This document shows, piece by piece, positions 6,500-13,386 of a DNA stretch of 22,326 nucleotides (position 1 is its first letter; each line of letters opens with the position of its first letter). This DNA comes from a virus, in IMG/VR virus record IMGVR_UViG_3300031625_000625, positions 1-22,326 of that record; one strand, written 5' to 3'. Under the pieces are notes generated by a model. The model was not told the origin of the DNA. It searched no databases and worked only from the letters and a program-made list of their open reading frames with translations. Made by a program: the position numbers and the translations under genes.

Positions 6500-8071
6500 A
6501 TGGACGATATGTTTGAAGACCCAACTTTAGCTGACCCAGATGCAGAATCAGAAATCAAATACTCATGGGACGAAGATTTCCAGAGACACGTTATTTCCCT
6601 TCTTCTGTTAGACCGACAATTCATCTTGCAATCTCTTGATTTGGTTAAGCCAAATTACTTTACAAACAAAGCTCATCAAAAAGCTTGTGCTGTAACATTT
6701 AAGTTTTTCAAAGAGCATCGGATTCTTCCGAACAAAACATTTTTGATTCAAGAGATTAAAGATGATTTGAAAGACAACAAATCTCTTGACTATTACTTGT
6801 CAGAGATTGGTCTTCTTTATGATTACTTTCAGCCCGGTCTTGATGCTAGAGATTATCTTCAAAACAAGATTGTCTACTTTGCCAAAATACAAGCTATCAA
6901 AGCCGCCTTCAAAGAGTCACTAGCGAAGATAGACAAAGCTCCTGAAAATGAAAATACATGGGGTGAAGTTTATGAATTGATGCGGAAGTCGATGGAGACC
7001 AATGAGAACTTTGATCTTGGTCTTGATTACTTCAATACCATCAAAGACCGCTACGAGCAGATGGAAGATGATAAAGAAGAAAGAGCAAAATTTGTATTGG
7101 GTTTGATGGGGATCGACACTGAAATTAGTGCTGGCGGATACATTAAAGGAGAGATGGTTTCTTTCGTTGGTGGATCAGGTGTTGGAAAGTCGGTTATGCT
7201 TTGTTGCCTTACTGCAACGAATGTGTTACGTGGTAAGAACGGCGTGTACATCACCTTGGAATTAGCGGCAGAAAAAGTAGCAGATAGAATGGACGCAATC
7301 CTTACTGGATTTCCCATTCAATCTCTTTCATCTCATAGAGACGATATCTTTTCAAAGCTAACTGAATTGGAAGGTGTTGAATATAAAGAAGATGGGTTGG
7401 GCTCTTTGGTGATTAAGCAATTCCCTGCTCAAACCTGTACGGTGAATACAGTCAGGTCATATTTGTCCCAGCTTCGATTTCATGGTTTTGAACCAGATTT
7501 TGTTGTCTTGGATTACATTGGTGAAATGAAAGACCTTCCGGGAATGAAAACTTATGAGTCTCGGGAGAAGACTGTTAGTGAGCTTCGAGGAATGGCGACA
7601 GAGGAAAATGTATTCTTGGCTACAGCCATGCAGCCAAATAGAGGCTCCAGAGAGACACAGAAGGACGACAGAGGCCGTATTGAGGAAGAACACTTGGCAG
7701 ACTCCTTTGGACAGATCAGGCCGTTAGACGGCTGTTTCTCGTTGAACCAGAATGATGTAGAGAAATTACTGGGAATTGGCCGTTGTTACGTCATTAAACA
7801 ACGAGATGGTCGAAGTCGATATATGATTCGCTTGCGCTTTGACCTTGAAAGCCTTAAAATATCAGAAATATCTCAAGACAAATACTTGGATATACTTAAC
7901 AGTCACAAGCAGTCTGTTGAAGGCGATGTTGTGATTGATCACATGGGTTCGGTCAAAGTTACAGAAGAAGACAAAGTTGAGGCGGTTATGAACCGTGGCA
8001 CAGGGTGGGCACCCGGCCAAGGAGAGACCGACACAATCGGCGATGATAGCAAAGACCAAGACCCTCAATAA
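6500..8071 (+). CDS. DnaB-type replicative DNA helicase
   Basis: This 523-residue protein is a hexameric 5'-3' helicase of the DnaB/gp41 family that unwinds the replication fork. Residues 1-160 form the helical N-terminal domain (LLLLDRQFILQSLDLVKPNYFTNKAHQ resembles DnaB's NTD). The RecA-like motor follows, with Walker A GGSGVGKS at 224-231, a Walker B-like VVLDYIGEM with D338, and the arginine- and lysine-rich KQRDGRSR near the C-terminus expected for the arginine finger region. The C-terminal 60 residues are an acidic tail. The start is taken as ATG 6500, 10 bases after AAGGA. An in-frame GTG at 6491 is too close to the ribosome-binding site. The UvsY-like gene follows 24 bases on. No helicase loader or primase is recognisable in the window. 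Confidence 0.93.
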   Translation: MDDMFEDPTLADPDAESEIKYSWDEDFQRHVISLLLLDRQFILQSLDLVKPNYFTNKAHQKACAVTFKFFKEHRILPNKTFLIQEIKDDLKDNKSLDYYLSEIGLLYDYFQPGLDARDYLQNKIVYFAKIQAIKAAFKESLAKIDKAPENENTWGEVYELMRKSMETNENFDLGLDYFNTIKDRYEQMEDDKEERAKFVLGLMGIDTEISAGGYIKGEMVSFVGGSGVGKSVMLCCLTATNVLRGKNGVYITLELAAEKVADRMDAILTGFPIQSLSSHRDDIFSKLTELEGVEYKEDGLGSLVIKQFPAQTCTVNTVRSYLSQLRFHGFEPDFVVLDYIGEMKDLPGMKTYESREKTVSELRGMATEENVFLATAMQPNRGSRETQKDDRGRIEEEHLADSFGQIRPLDGCFSLNQNDVEKLLGIGRCYVIKQRDGRSRYMIRLRFDLESLKISEISQDKYLDILNSHKQSVEGDVVIDHMGSVKVTEEDKVEAVMNRGTGWAPGQGETDTIGDDSKDQDPQ

Positions 8072-8095
8072 CGATAACAAAAGAAACAGAGGTGA

Positions 8096-8659
8096 ATGAT
8101 GTCAGTAGAAAAATTAGAAATTGGGACAAGTTCGGTTGTTATCGATCCTGCCAATTTAACATTTAGTGAAGCCACTCTAAACAACTACGTTGAGACAGAG
8201 GCGGCTTATTACGACAATTTTGGTGCGTACTTAGCTCTTGCTGAGAAGAACTTGCAAATTAGAGATATCGAGCATGAGAAGCTTTTCCATTCTCGATACA
8301 TTGAAGCCAAGGATGTCGGCGGCACTGAAAAATACTGTGAAGCCAAGGCAAAAGTTGATCCTGATGTTGTTGCTCTTAAAGAGCGATGCGTAGAGGCTAA
8401 ATACATGGTGACACGTCTTAAGCAACATCTCAAAGCTTGGGATAAAAACCACGACAATGCCCAAAGCTTGGGACACATGCTTCGTAAAGCAATGGACAAG
8501 CTAAACTCTGCCATAATGGGGAAAGCTGGATATGGGGATTATGTTCCCAGTGATGATCTCATTGAGGAAACATGTCCTGCTGCAACTGTTACAGAAGTTG
8601 AGGTAGACGATGATTTGCAATTTGCAGCAGACGATTTAGGAATTTCCGACTTGGTATGA
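8096..8659 (+). CDS. Possible UvsY-like recombination mediator
   Basis: This is a 187-residue, mostly helical acidic protein. Its core (about residues 28-140) has the layout of T4 UvsY: an N-terminal helix after ATLNNYVETEAAYYDNFGAYLA, then a HEKLFHSRYIEAK helix, a short KVDPDVVALK segment comparable to UvsY's SADKDVLKVD, then a long helix ending in SLGHMLRKAMDKLNSAI. UvsY loads the UvsX recombinase onto DNA covered by gp32, and both of those partners are encoded downstream. The acidic C-terminal tail (VEVDDDLQFAADDLG) has no UvsY equivalent that I know. Start codons ATG-ATG at 8096 and 8099 follow AGAGGTG; the second has the better spacing. The stop overlaps the next start (ATGA). The assignment is inference from pattern and context. 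Confidence 0.8.
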   Translation: MMSVEKLEIGTSSVVIDPANLTFSEATLNNYVETEAAYYDNFGAYLALAEKNLQIRDIEHEKLFHSRYIEAKDVGGTEKYCEAKAKVDPDVVALKERCVEAKYMVTRLKQHLKAWDKNHDNAQSLGHMLRKAMDKLNSAIMGKAGYGDYVPSDDLIEETCPAATVTEVEVDDDLQFAADDLGISDLV

Positions 8660-9972
8660 AATCATTAGACCTAATTATTGAGCTTCGCAATAAAAATTTT
8701 TCCAACAAAGAAATTTGTAGAAGGCTAAATGAAAAATCTATTCCAGCACCATTAGGAAAACCGGAATGGAACTATAGGCTTTTGGCGGAATTTGAAGCTG
8801 AAGACATACACCGAAGGCTTGCTAAAATTTCTGGACCATTGCATGAGAAGCATTCAGGGATATCTGACGATACTCTTTATGGTTCTTTTCATTACGATAA
8901 ATTCAATTACACCAAATGTTGGAGAGACACTCTTCAAAGGTTTGATCAGTTTTGTATTCCTAAAGACCTATCGGGGAAAACTGTTTTAGACATAGGCAGC
9001 AACACTGGGGCGATGAGCTTTGAGTTTGCTAGAAGAGGCGCAAAAGTAACAGGGTTGGAATACAACAGAGAGAGAGTCTCTGTTTGTAATGAACTTCGTG
9101 ATTATCTTGAAGTCGATGCAGAGTTTCATCATGTTGATCTTAATCTCAGCATTCCAGATTCCATAAGTTGTCAAGAGTATGACATTGTTTGTTGTTGTGC
9201 GGTAGACGCTTATGTTGATGACCAAGCTGTTCTTTATAAGTTTGTGTCAGACATGGCCAAAGATACTTGTTATTTTGAATCAAATCATCCAAGTGCTGTG
9301 AGCAAAAATATCACAAAAGAAGTTGAAGATGTCAAGAAGCATTTTCGTTCAAGTTTTGAAAAAGTTGTTTTCATAGGTCAAAATGGACAAAGAAGAGTTT
9401 TCGTGTTTTCTAATTCAGATTTGTCTTTTGGAAAAAGCGGAACAGCTTTGGTAGGATATCACGAAAGAAAATATTTCTGTCACGATGAATGGCAGATGGT
9501 AAAAGATTGTTATGAGAAGGTGTCAGACATTGAACAGTGCGTCCCAATGGATTTTTCAAGAGTAGGTTGGGTTAAATCTAAACACATTCAAGGAAGATTA
9601 TTAAAGAAGATGATAGAATTGATAGGAGATGAGTCAATTTGGATTGCTGATCCCAAATTAAAAGAAAGTGTGAAAAAACAAACAATTTCTTTTATTCATA
9701 GTCTTATCGAAAGAGGCGTGTCTCATAGAGATATTCATACAGGCAATATGATTGTGGATGAATATGGGAAATTGTTTGTTATAGATTGGGAGTGGGTTGT
9801 TTTTGATGAAAACATGTATGACATAACAGGAACAGGAGAAACTCCCAATGGTGTAAGACAAACTCTTTTTTCTATGCCTTGCGGAGACAAACTAAATACT
9901 GTTGCACATGTTTTAGGAATCACAAAAGAAGACTTCCGTGATAAATACTCTCATGAAGAACCATTGGATTGA
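8656..9972 (+). CDS. Methyltransferase-kinase fusion protein (WbdD-like architecture)
   Basis: This 438-residue protein seems to be bifunctional. Residues 1-45 look like the tail of a serine-recombinase domain or a small helix-turn-helix (SNKEICRRLNEKSIPAPLGK). A class I methyltransferase follows, with motif I LDIGSNTG around D112-G118, LEYN at about 133-136 and a DIVCCCAVDAYV strand. The C-terminal half carries an aminoglycoside-phosphotransferase/RIO-like kinase catalytic loop, H357-R-D359-I-H-T-G-N364, and metal-binding DWE at 377-379 in place of DFG. The same pairing of methyltransferase and kinase occurs in WbdD, which caps O-antigen chains. The kinase N-lobe is short and hard to see. 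The gene starts within the stop of the UvsY-like gene. Use of AT-rich codons suggests a separate origin from the core genes. The substrate is unknown. Confidence 0.8.
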   Translation: MKSLDLIIELRNKNFSNKEICRRLNEKSIPAPLGKPEWNYRLLAEFEAEDIHRRLAKISGPLHEKHSGISDDTLYGSFHYDKFNYTKCWRDTLQRFDQFCIPKDLSGKTVLDIGSNTGAMSFEFARRGAKVTGLEYNRERVSVCNELRDYLEVDAEFHHVDLNLSIPDSISCQEYDIVCCCAVDAYVDDQAVLYKFVSDMAKDTCYFESNHPSAVSKNITKEVEDVKKHFRSSFEKVVFIGQNGQRRVFVFSNSDLSFGKSGTALVGYHERKYFCHDEWQMVKDCYEKVSDIEQCVPMDFSRVGWVKSKHIQGRLLKKMIELIGDESIWIADPKLKESVKKQTISFIHSLIERGVSHRDIHTGNMIVDEYGKLFVIDWEWVVFDENMYDITGTGETPNGVRQTLFSMPCGDKLNTVAHVLGITKEDFRDKYSHEEPLD

Positions 9973-10333
9973 ACAGTATAGAAAAAAGAAGTCTAAATTT
10001 TGGACAACAGAATTTGCAAAAAATGGAATTTTTGTATTAAAACCACGAATATCAGGTGTGTCTTTGGGTCAAAGTTATTGCAAGATTCTTTTCGTAGATT
10101 CAATGTTCGCTCTTCAAGACAATGAGTTGATGGACTTTCTTAACATTTGTCATCAACAAGGCATGTCTGGGATGTATGCCAGATTAAGATGTTTCAGGGG
10201 TCTTGAGTCTCCTACAGAATTAGAAAACTATGAGTTAACTGATCTGTCTTATTCTCAGTTGGGAATGGGAGTTAAACCAGACGACATTAAGTTTGAGTTT
10301 TCTTACAAGAACAAAAATCATCATGTGTTGTAA
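9953..10333 (+). CDS. Unknown small protein after the methyltransferase-kinase
   Basis: This is a 126-residue protein of unknown function. ATG 9953 lies within the last 20 bases of the upstream gene, indicating coupling. A GTG at 9938 would add 5 residues and neither has a clear ribosome-binding site. The N-terminus is basic (HWIEQYRKKKSKFW), the middle is predicted mixed alpha/beta (GIFVLKPRISGVSLGQSYCKILFVD), with a possible second domain around LESPTELENYELTDLSYSQLG. No catalytic motif or membrane segment is visible. It may assist the fusion protein it overlaps. Confidence 0.75.
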   Translation: MKNHWIEQYRKKKSKFWTTEFAKNGIFVLKPRISGVSLGQSYCKILFVDSMFALQDNELMDFLNICHQQGMSGMYARLRCFRGLESPTELENYELTDLSYSQLGMGVKPDDIKFEFSYKNKNHHVL

Positions 10334-10336
10334 AAT
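10308..10336 (+). promoter_or_regulatory. Possible promoter of the 10343-10554 small RNA
   Basis: TAAAAT at 10331-10336 is a good -10 box. With 17-base spacing the -35 is a weak AGAACA (10308-10313), inside the end of the preceding gene. The predicted start near 10343 falls exactly at the first base of the first RNA helix. Confidence 0.35.
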
Positions 10337-10342
10337 TAAAGT

Positions 10343-10554
10343 ACGGATGGCATATATAACTTACCGTCCGTTGCTGTAAACCATGATGGTTGAGACTAAC
10401 TTCGATGATGTCGCATCCAGAGTTTACGGCGAGTCAATGACTTACGAAGGTTTTTGATGATACCCATAGAGGAGTCAAAGAACGTGTCACACTCGTTGGT
10501 GTAACAACCATTAGGGAGCCGTAAATCTTTGTTGGATAACGGTTCCCTTTTTTT
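10343..10554 (+). ncRNA. Candidate terminator-ended small RNA
   Basis: This stretch has no open reading frame longer than about 15 codons but folds well by eye. ACGGATGG (10343-10350) pairs with CCGTCCGT (10364-10371) with one G-U pair. Immediately next, GCTGTAAAC (10373-10381) pairs with GTTTACGGC (10422-10430), also with one G-U, enclosing an AACC/GGTT hairpin (10379-10391, alternative) and GATG/CATC (10404-10417). It ends in an intrinsic terminator at 10514-10554. A -10 box places the transcript start at 10343. The RNA would be about 210 bases. It could also be a long 3' untranslated region of the upstream operon. Confidence 0.45.
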
Positions 10555-10894
10555 GTAGATGGATGTCGCTATACATCCACTCTGAAGAGTTGCAAATTTT
10601 AGGATCGGGCGAGCTAAGAATTTTGTAATGTTCCCACGCACTGTTGGTGCCGGTATTCAATCGAATGAAATGATATCCGGGGCACTCCATAGTGAATTTA
10701 GCAAACCAACCTGTTTGATTTAAGTTCCACGTGTGTATGGGAATCCATCCTTCTTCTTTAGTTATAATGGAAACAACAAGACCTTGTTCGTCGAACCCAT
10801 CTAATGGAATTCCGTTACAACCTTCTAAGAGCTTTGTTTGAAAATCAAAATTAGGCGGCAATCCAAAAAATCCAGCACAACAATTATTGTTCAT
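10511..10894 (-). CDS. C-terminal part of a glycosyltransferase-like protein, probably a gene remnant
   Basis: This 127-residue reverse-strand frame has no ribosome-binding site before its only ATG. It contains FGLPPNFDFQTKLLEGC, then GFDEQGLVVSIITKEEGWIPIHTW, then PGYHFIRLNTGTNSAWEHYK. I associate this order (GLPPxFDF, FDEQGLV, GYHFI/VxxN) with the C-terminal half of a family of bacterial and phage glycosyltransferase-like proteins. The matching N-terminus lies just upstream in another frame at 10940-11083, and the middle with the expected nucleotide-sugar DxD motif is missing. I infer a gene broken by an internal deletion. The frame stays open for 16 codons upstream of the ATG back to a stop, which supports its being a fragment. 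A functional small protein is the alternative. Confidence 0.55.
   Translation of the reverse strand: MNNNCCAGFFGLPPNFDFQTKLLEGCNGIPLDGFDEQGLVVSIITKEEGWIPIHTWNLNQTGWFAKFTMECPGYHFIRLNTGTNSAWEHYKILSSPDPKICNSSEWMYSDIHLQKKGTVIQQRFTAP
10514..10554 (+). terminator. Rho-independent terminator, plus strand
   Basis: GGGAGCCGT (10514-10522) pairs with ACGGTTCCC (10539-10547), one G-U, followed by seven Ts (10548-10554). It ends the upstream operon or the candidate small RNA and overlaps the 3' end of the reverse-strand reading frame. Confidence 0.85.
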
Positions 10895-10939
10895 ACCATT
10901 TGGTTGGTATTGATCTTTATGAACAAAAAGAAGAAGACC

Positions 10940-11083
10940 TTAAAATACCTGTCCTATGCTATTATAACATATGACATAATCAAACTCAGGATAGACTTTA
11001 GGGAGCAATCTTGTGGACTCACTGAGACATTCCCAGCCAGCTTCACTGACATTTCCCATTGTCCATCTGATTAAAGGTTTCAT
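10940..11083 (-). pseudogene. N-terminal fragment of the glycosyltransferase-like gene
   Basis: The reverse strand encodes 47 residues from ATG at 11083 to TAA at 10940: MKPLIRWTMGNVSEAGWECL, then SESTRLLPKVYPEFDYVICYNSIGQVF. The IRWT start and the YPEFDYVICYN strand are typical of the first beta-alpha unit of glycosyltransferase-like proteins, and it is too protein-like to be chance. It ends after the first strand. The reading frame then shifts and the C-terminal half continues in 10511-10894. The start codon touches the upstream region of the plus-strand phosphatase gene. Family naming is from memory of the motif pattern and is inference. Confidence 0.5.
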
Positions 11084-11094
11084 TGGTATTAGTT

Positions 11095-11553
11095 ATGATA
11101 AATAAAAAAACATTTGAAGTGCGATCCAGAGGGTATGCTCAGGAGTTTAAGTCGGACAAACCGTGGGCTGCAATTAGCGTGACCACAGAACCACCATGGC
11201 CTGATCTATTAGAGGAAAATAGAGTTGGTTTATTGCAGTTGGAATTTATGGACGCTGAGTTCATAAGGCCGACAAGCAAATGGAGCAATGGGCTGTCTAT
11301 CTTTAATGAAGATCATGCAATGCAAATTTTGGAATTTGTTTCTGATATGTGGGACAAAGCTGAAGTTTTCATGGCTCATTGTGATGCAGGACAATCTCGG
11401 TCTCCAGCAATTGCTGCTGCAATTGAAAATATTTACTATGGTTCTGGAGCAGATCAGCATTGGTTTAACACAAAAACTCCTAATATGCTTGTTTACAGAA
11501 AAATATTAGATGTGGAACATGAAAAAAATTCAGATTCTCCAGAAGAATCATAA
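11095..11553 (+). CDS. Dual-specificity/tyrosine phosphatase-like protein
   Basis: This 152-residue protein has the cysteine-phosphatase signature HCDAGQSRS: the nucleophile is Cys96 and the phosphate-binding Arg is Arg102 (C-x5-R), counting from ATG 11095. Around it are the expected strand EVFMAHC and the helix SPAIAAAIENIYYG. The length suits a minimal dual-specificity phosphatase. A general-acid Asp is probably in the loop near residues 75-90 but cannot be assigned. The start is ATG 11095, giving MINKKTFEVRSR. An in-frame TTG at 11083 has AAAGG 5 bases upstream and would add four residues. Its substrate could be a protein, sugar or nucleotide phosphate. The kinase-bearing fusion protein is nearby. 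Confidence 0.75.
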   Translation: MINKKTFEVRSRGYAQEFKSDKPWAAISVTTEPPWPDLLEENRVGLLQLEFMDAEFIRPTSKWSNGLSIFNEDHAMQILEFVSDMWDKAEVFMAHCDAGQSRSPAIAAAIENIYYGSGADQHWFNTKTPNMLVYRKILDVEHEKNSDSPEES

Positions 11554-11601
11554 AGCATGTACTATGTTTAAGGCAGATGGTTACTGCGGCTAAAGCGGGA
11601 T

Positions 11602-12243
11602 ATGGAAGTCCCCGAACAACCTCCATCTAAGGAAGAGTGTCAGAGATTTCGATCTTTGACACTCTTTTCTTTTATGGACTATGTAAAACTCCAAGACAAT
11701 TTAGATAAAGCACTGATTGGTCCTCAACAGTTGCTTTCTGGCACAAAGGTTCTTACAGAAGCCTCTCGTGAATCTCCTGCATATTTGGATAGAAGACATT
11801 TTCCATTTTGGTATCATCTAGGCAAACAACTGCCTGATATCGATAGAGTGATGCAAGTTGGTCCATATTTAGGATTAGTTGGTTCATGTCTTCTTCAAAG
11901 CTGTTCTGTTGCTGAATGGCATGTGTGTAGCGGCGGGGCCTATGAAATCACCAAGTCAAATATAAGGCTTCATTCCCCAAAAACAGAGACAAAATTTGTT
12001 TCTCCAGAAGAGTGTGGTGAGATTGGGCTGGCTTTAATCACAGAAAACTGTGATCTTACACACGACCCTATCACAGAACTCTTTAATCTATTGTGGGATT
12101 GTCTAGCTCCAGAAGGATTATTAGTTTGTGACTATATAAATTCTGACGCTCAAGGAGAGGCTTTTGAGGACTTCTGTAGGGTGAAGAATAGAGAGTCTCA
12201 CACATTCAAAACAAGGTATGGCGTCGGAATCATAGAGAGGTAA
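11602..12243 (+). CDS. Methyltransferase-fold protein, possibly degenerate
   Basis: This 213-residue protein resembles small class I methyltransferases. DRVMQVGPYLGLVGSCLL matches the motif I region (xVGxxxG, with Gln where an acidic residue is usual). GLALITENCDLTHDPITELFNLLWDCLAPEGLLVCDYINS matches the late strand and the LxPGGxxxxDD turn, here with APEGLLVCDY. These correspond to the Methyltransf_24 type, but the cofactor-binding acidic residue of motif II is not clear. Activity is uncertain. The ribosome-binding site before ATG 11602 is weak. The next gene starts 3 bases after the stop. Confidence 0.65.
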   Translation: MEVPEQPPSKEECQRFRSLTLFSFMDYVKLQDNLDKALIGPQQLLSGTKVLTEASRESPAYLDRRHFPFWYHLGKQLPDIDRVMQVGPYLGLVGSCLLQSCSVAEWHVCSGGAYEITKSNIRLHSPKTETKFVSPEECGEIGLALITENCDLTHDPITELFNLLWDCLAPEGLLVCDYINSDAQGEAFEDFCRVKNRESHTFKTRYGVGIIER

Positions 12244-12246
12244 CTT

Positions 12247-13170
12247 ATGGGATATGAAATAAACTACAAATATCATCCACGTCTTGAAGAAGGCGTTGGA
12301 TATAATCACGAAGTGGAAGAAGTTAGGAAAGTCAAAGTTGGGAAACCATTTGACGACACTCCTCTTGAGAAATGTGCAGCAGCAATAACTGCACAACTTG
12401 CAAGAAGAGACATCTGGGTTATTGATGTTGATGTGTATGAACTTGTTAAGAAGCAAATCAGTTTCAAAGAATCAAAAGATGGAAAAGGGATAGTCTTAAA
12501 GAACAAACGATTCACCTTGGGTGCCACTGCGGAATTGATTGCTGAAGACTTGATAGAAGTTCCAATGGTAGCACCAGTAGTCGCTTCTACGGCTCTAGTA
12601 CCAGCAGCCGCAGCACCAGTTCAAAGTAACTTGGAGCCGCATGAGATGATTACAGCACCGACAACTCAAGGTACAGATAATTTGTACTCCAATCCAAATC
12701 AAGCGGCTGTTAGAAGAAGCATTGATCCAAGAAACATCGATAAAACAAAAGCTCTTTATCAGGTGTATTACGAACCTTATGTAAGTCAAGCAGAGGCTAA
12801 GTCACTTAAGCTTCGCTTTACTGAAGATACAAGGTATAATGTTCATCAAGTAATCCCGTCTGCTACTGGGAAGTTAGATGCTCAGCAAATTGCTTTAACA
12901 GACGATACTGGTCAGGTTGTCGTCTTAGATGAGAAGTTCTTCACTTCAGCAGGGAGGGGACTTGTCGGCGATGCCGAAGTCGGGTTTTCGGAGCCAAGAT
13001 CAGCAAGAAGAAATAAAAACAAACTCATGTATGACGGAGAGCTTACAACCGGAGGGCAAGAGTTGGCTTCGTCGGGTGCTGCGGTGGGTGACATTCCGGT
13101 AGATGATGGACATATACCGGAAGACTTGTTAGTCACTCCAGATTTAAGACCGGGGAGAGCAGTAAGATAA
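12247..13170 (+). CDS. Unknown two-domain protein with an Ala/Pro/Val-rich linker
   Basis: I do not recognise this 307-residue protein. Residues 1-105 form a small alpha/beta domain (LEKCAAAITAQLARRDIWVIDVDVYELVKKQI). Residues about 106-128 are a low-complexity VAPVVASTALVPAAAAPV linker. Residues 150-240 form a second domain (KALYQVYYEPYVSQAEAKSLKLRF...ALTDDTGQVVVLDEKFF), followed by a flexible glycine- and proline-rich tail. There is no signal peptide. GAGAGG lies 6 bases before the ATG. Its stop overlaps the ATG of the following microprotein gene. Domain-linker-domain layout suggests a scaffold or adaptor, but this is a guess. Confidence 0.85.
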   Translation: MGYEINYKYHPRLEEGVGYNHEVEEVRKVKVGKPFDDTPLEKCAAAITAQLARRDIWVIDVDVYELVKKQISFKESKDGKGIVLKNKRFTLGATAELIAEDLIEVPMVAPVVASTALVPAAAAPVQSNLEPHEMITAPTTQGTDNLYSNPNQAAVRRSIDPRNIDKTKALYQVYYEPYVSQAEAKSLKLRFTEDTRYNVHQVIPSATGKLDAQQIALTDDTGQVVVLDEKFFTSAGRGLVGDAEVGFSEPRSARRNKNKLMYDGELTTGGQELASSGAAVGDIPVDDGHIPEDLLVTPDLRPGRAVR

Positions 13171-13328
13171 TGAAAACTGCAAATACTATTTTTCACATGT
13201 TGTGTTTTTCAAAGAATCCGCTGCCTTGGTATCTTAAGGCCCTTAAGATGGTTTTATTTGTTTGTTTATGGTCGATAGAAGAAGCATGTTTTTTGTATCG
13301 ATGGATAAAAAGGAAGATGAGAATATGA
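13170..13328 (+). CDS. Small probable membrane protein, 52 residues
   Basis: A short frame starts at ATG 13170, overlapping the TAA of the upstream gene, with GGGGAGAG about 10 bases before it. The centre (LKALKMVLFVCLWSIEEACFLYRW) is hydrophobic but contains two glutamates, so it could be an amphipathic or single-pass helix, flanked by basic IKRKMR. No homologue is recognised. The overlap start and hydrophobic content are the only support. Confidence 0.45.
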   Translation: MKTANTIFHMLCFSKNPLPWYLKALKMVLFVCLWSIEEACFLYRWIKRKMRI

Positions 13329-13369
13329 AAGATTCCATAGACGCAGCCGACGCAAATTTTAGGACATAA
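13325..13369 (+). CDS. Possible 14-residue micropeptide in an ATGA overlap
   Basis: ATG at 13325 overlaps the stop of the 52-residue frame (ATGA) and is preceded by AAAGGAAG. It encodes MKDSIDAADANFRT. It may only serve to carry ribosomes to the next gene at 13387, or be chance. Confidence 0.2.
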   Translation: MKDSIDAADANFRT

Positions 13370-13386
13370 ATTTAAGGATAAAGAAA

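Noticed and set aside
10515-10546. GAGCCGT...ACGGTTC resembles group II intron domain V
   Set aside because: The inner stem of domain V and the catalytic bulge are missing, no reverse transcriptase is present, and seven Ts directly follow, so it is a terminator.
10961-10969. Exact extended -10 box TGTTATAAT on the reverse strand
   Set aside because: It lies inside the Cys-Tyr-Asn codons of the 47-residue glycosyltransferase-like fragment (10940-11083), and has no -35, so chance coding sequence is the simpler reason.
10919-11074. Plus-strand frame of 51 codons
   Set aside because: No ribosome-binding site, and it reads as the reverse of a protein-like sequence on the other strand.
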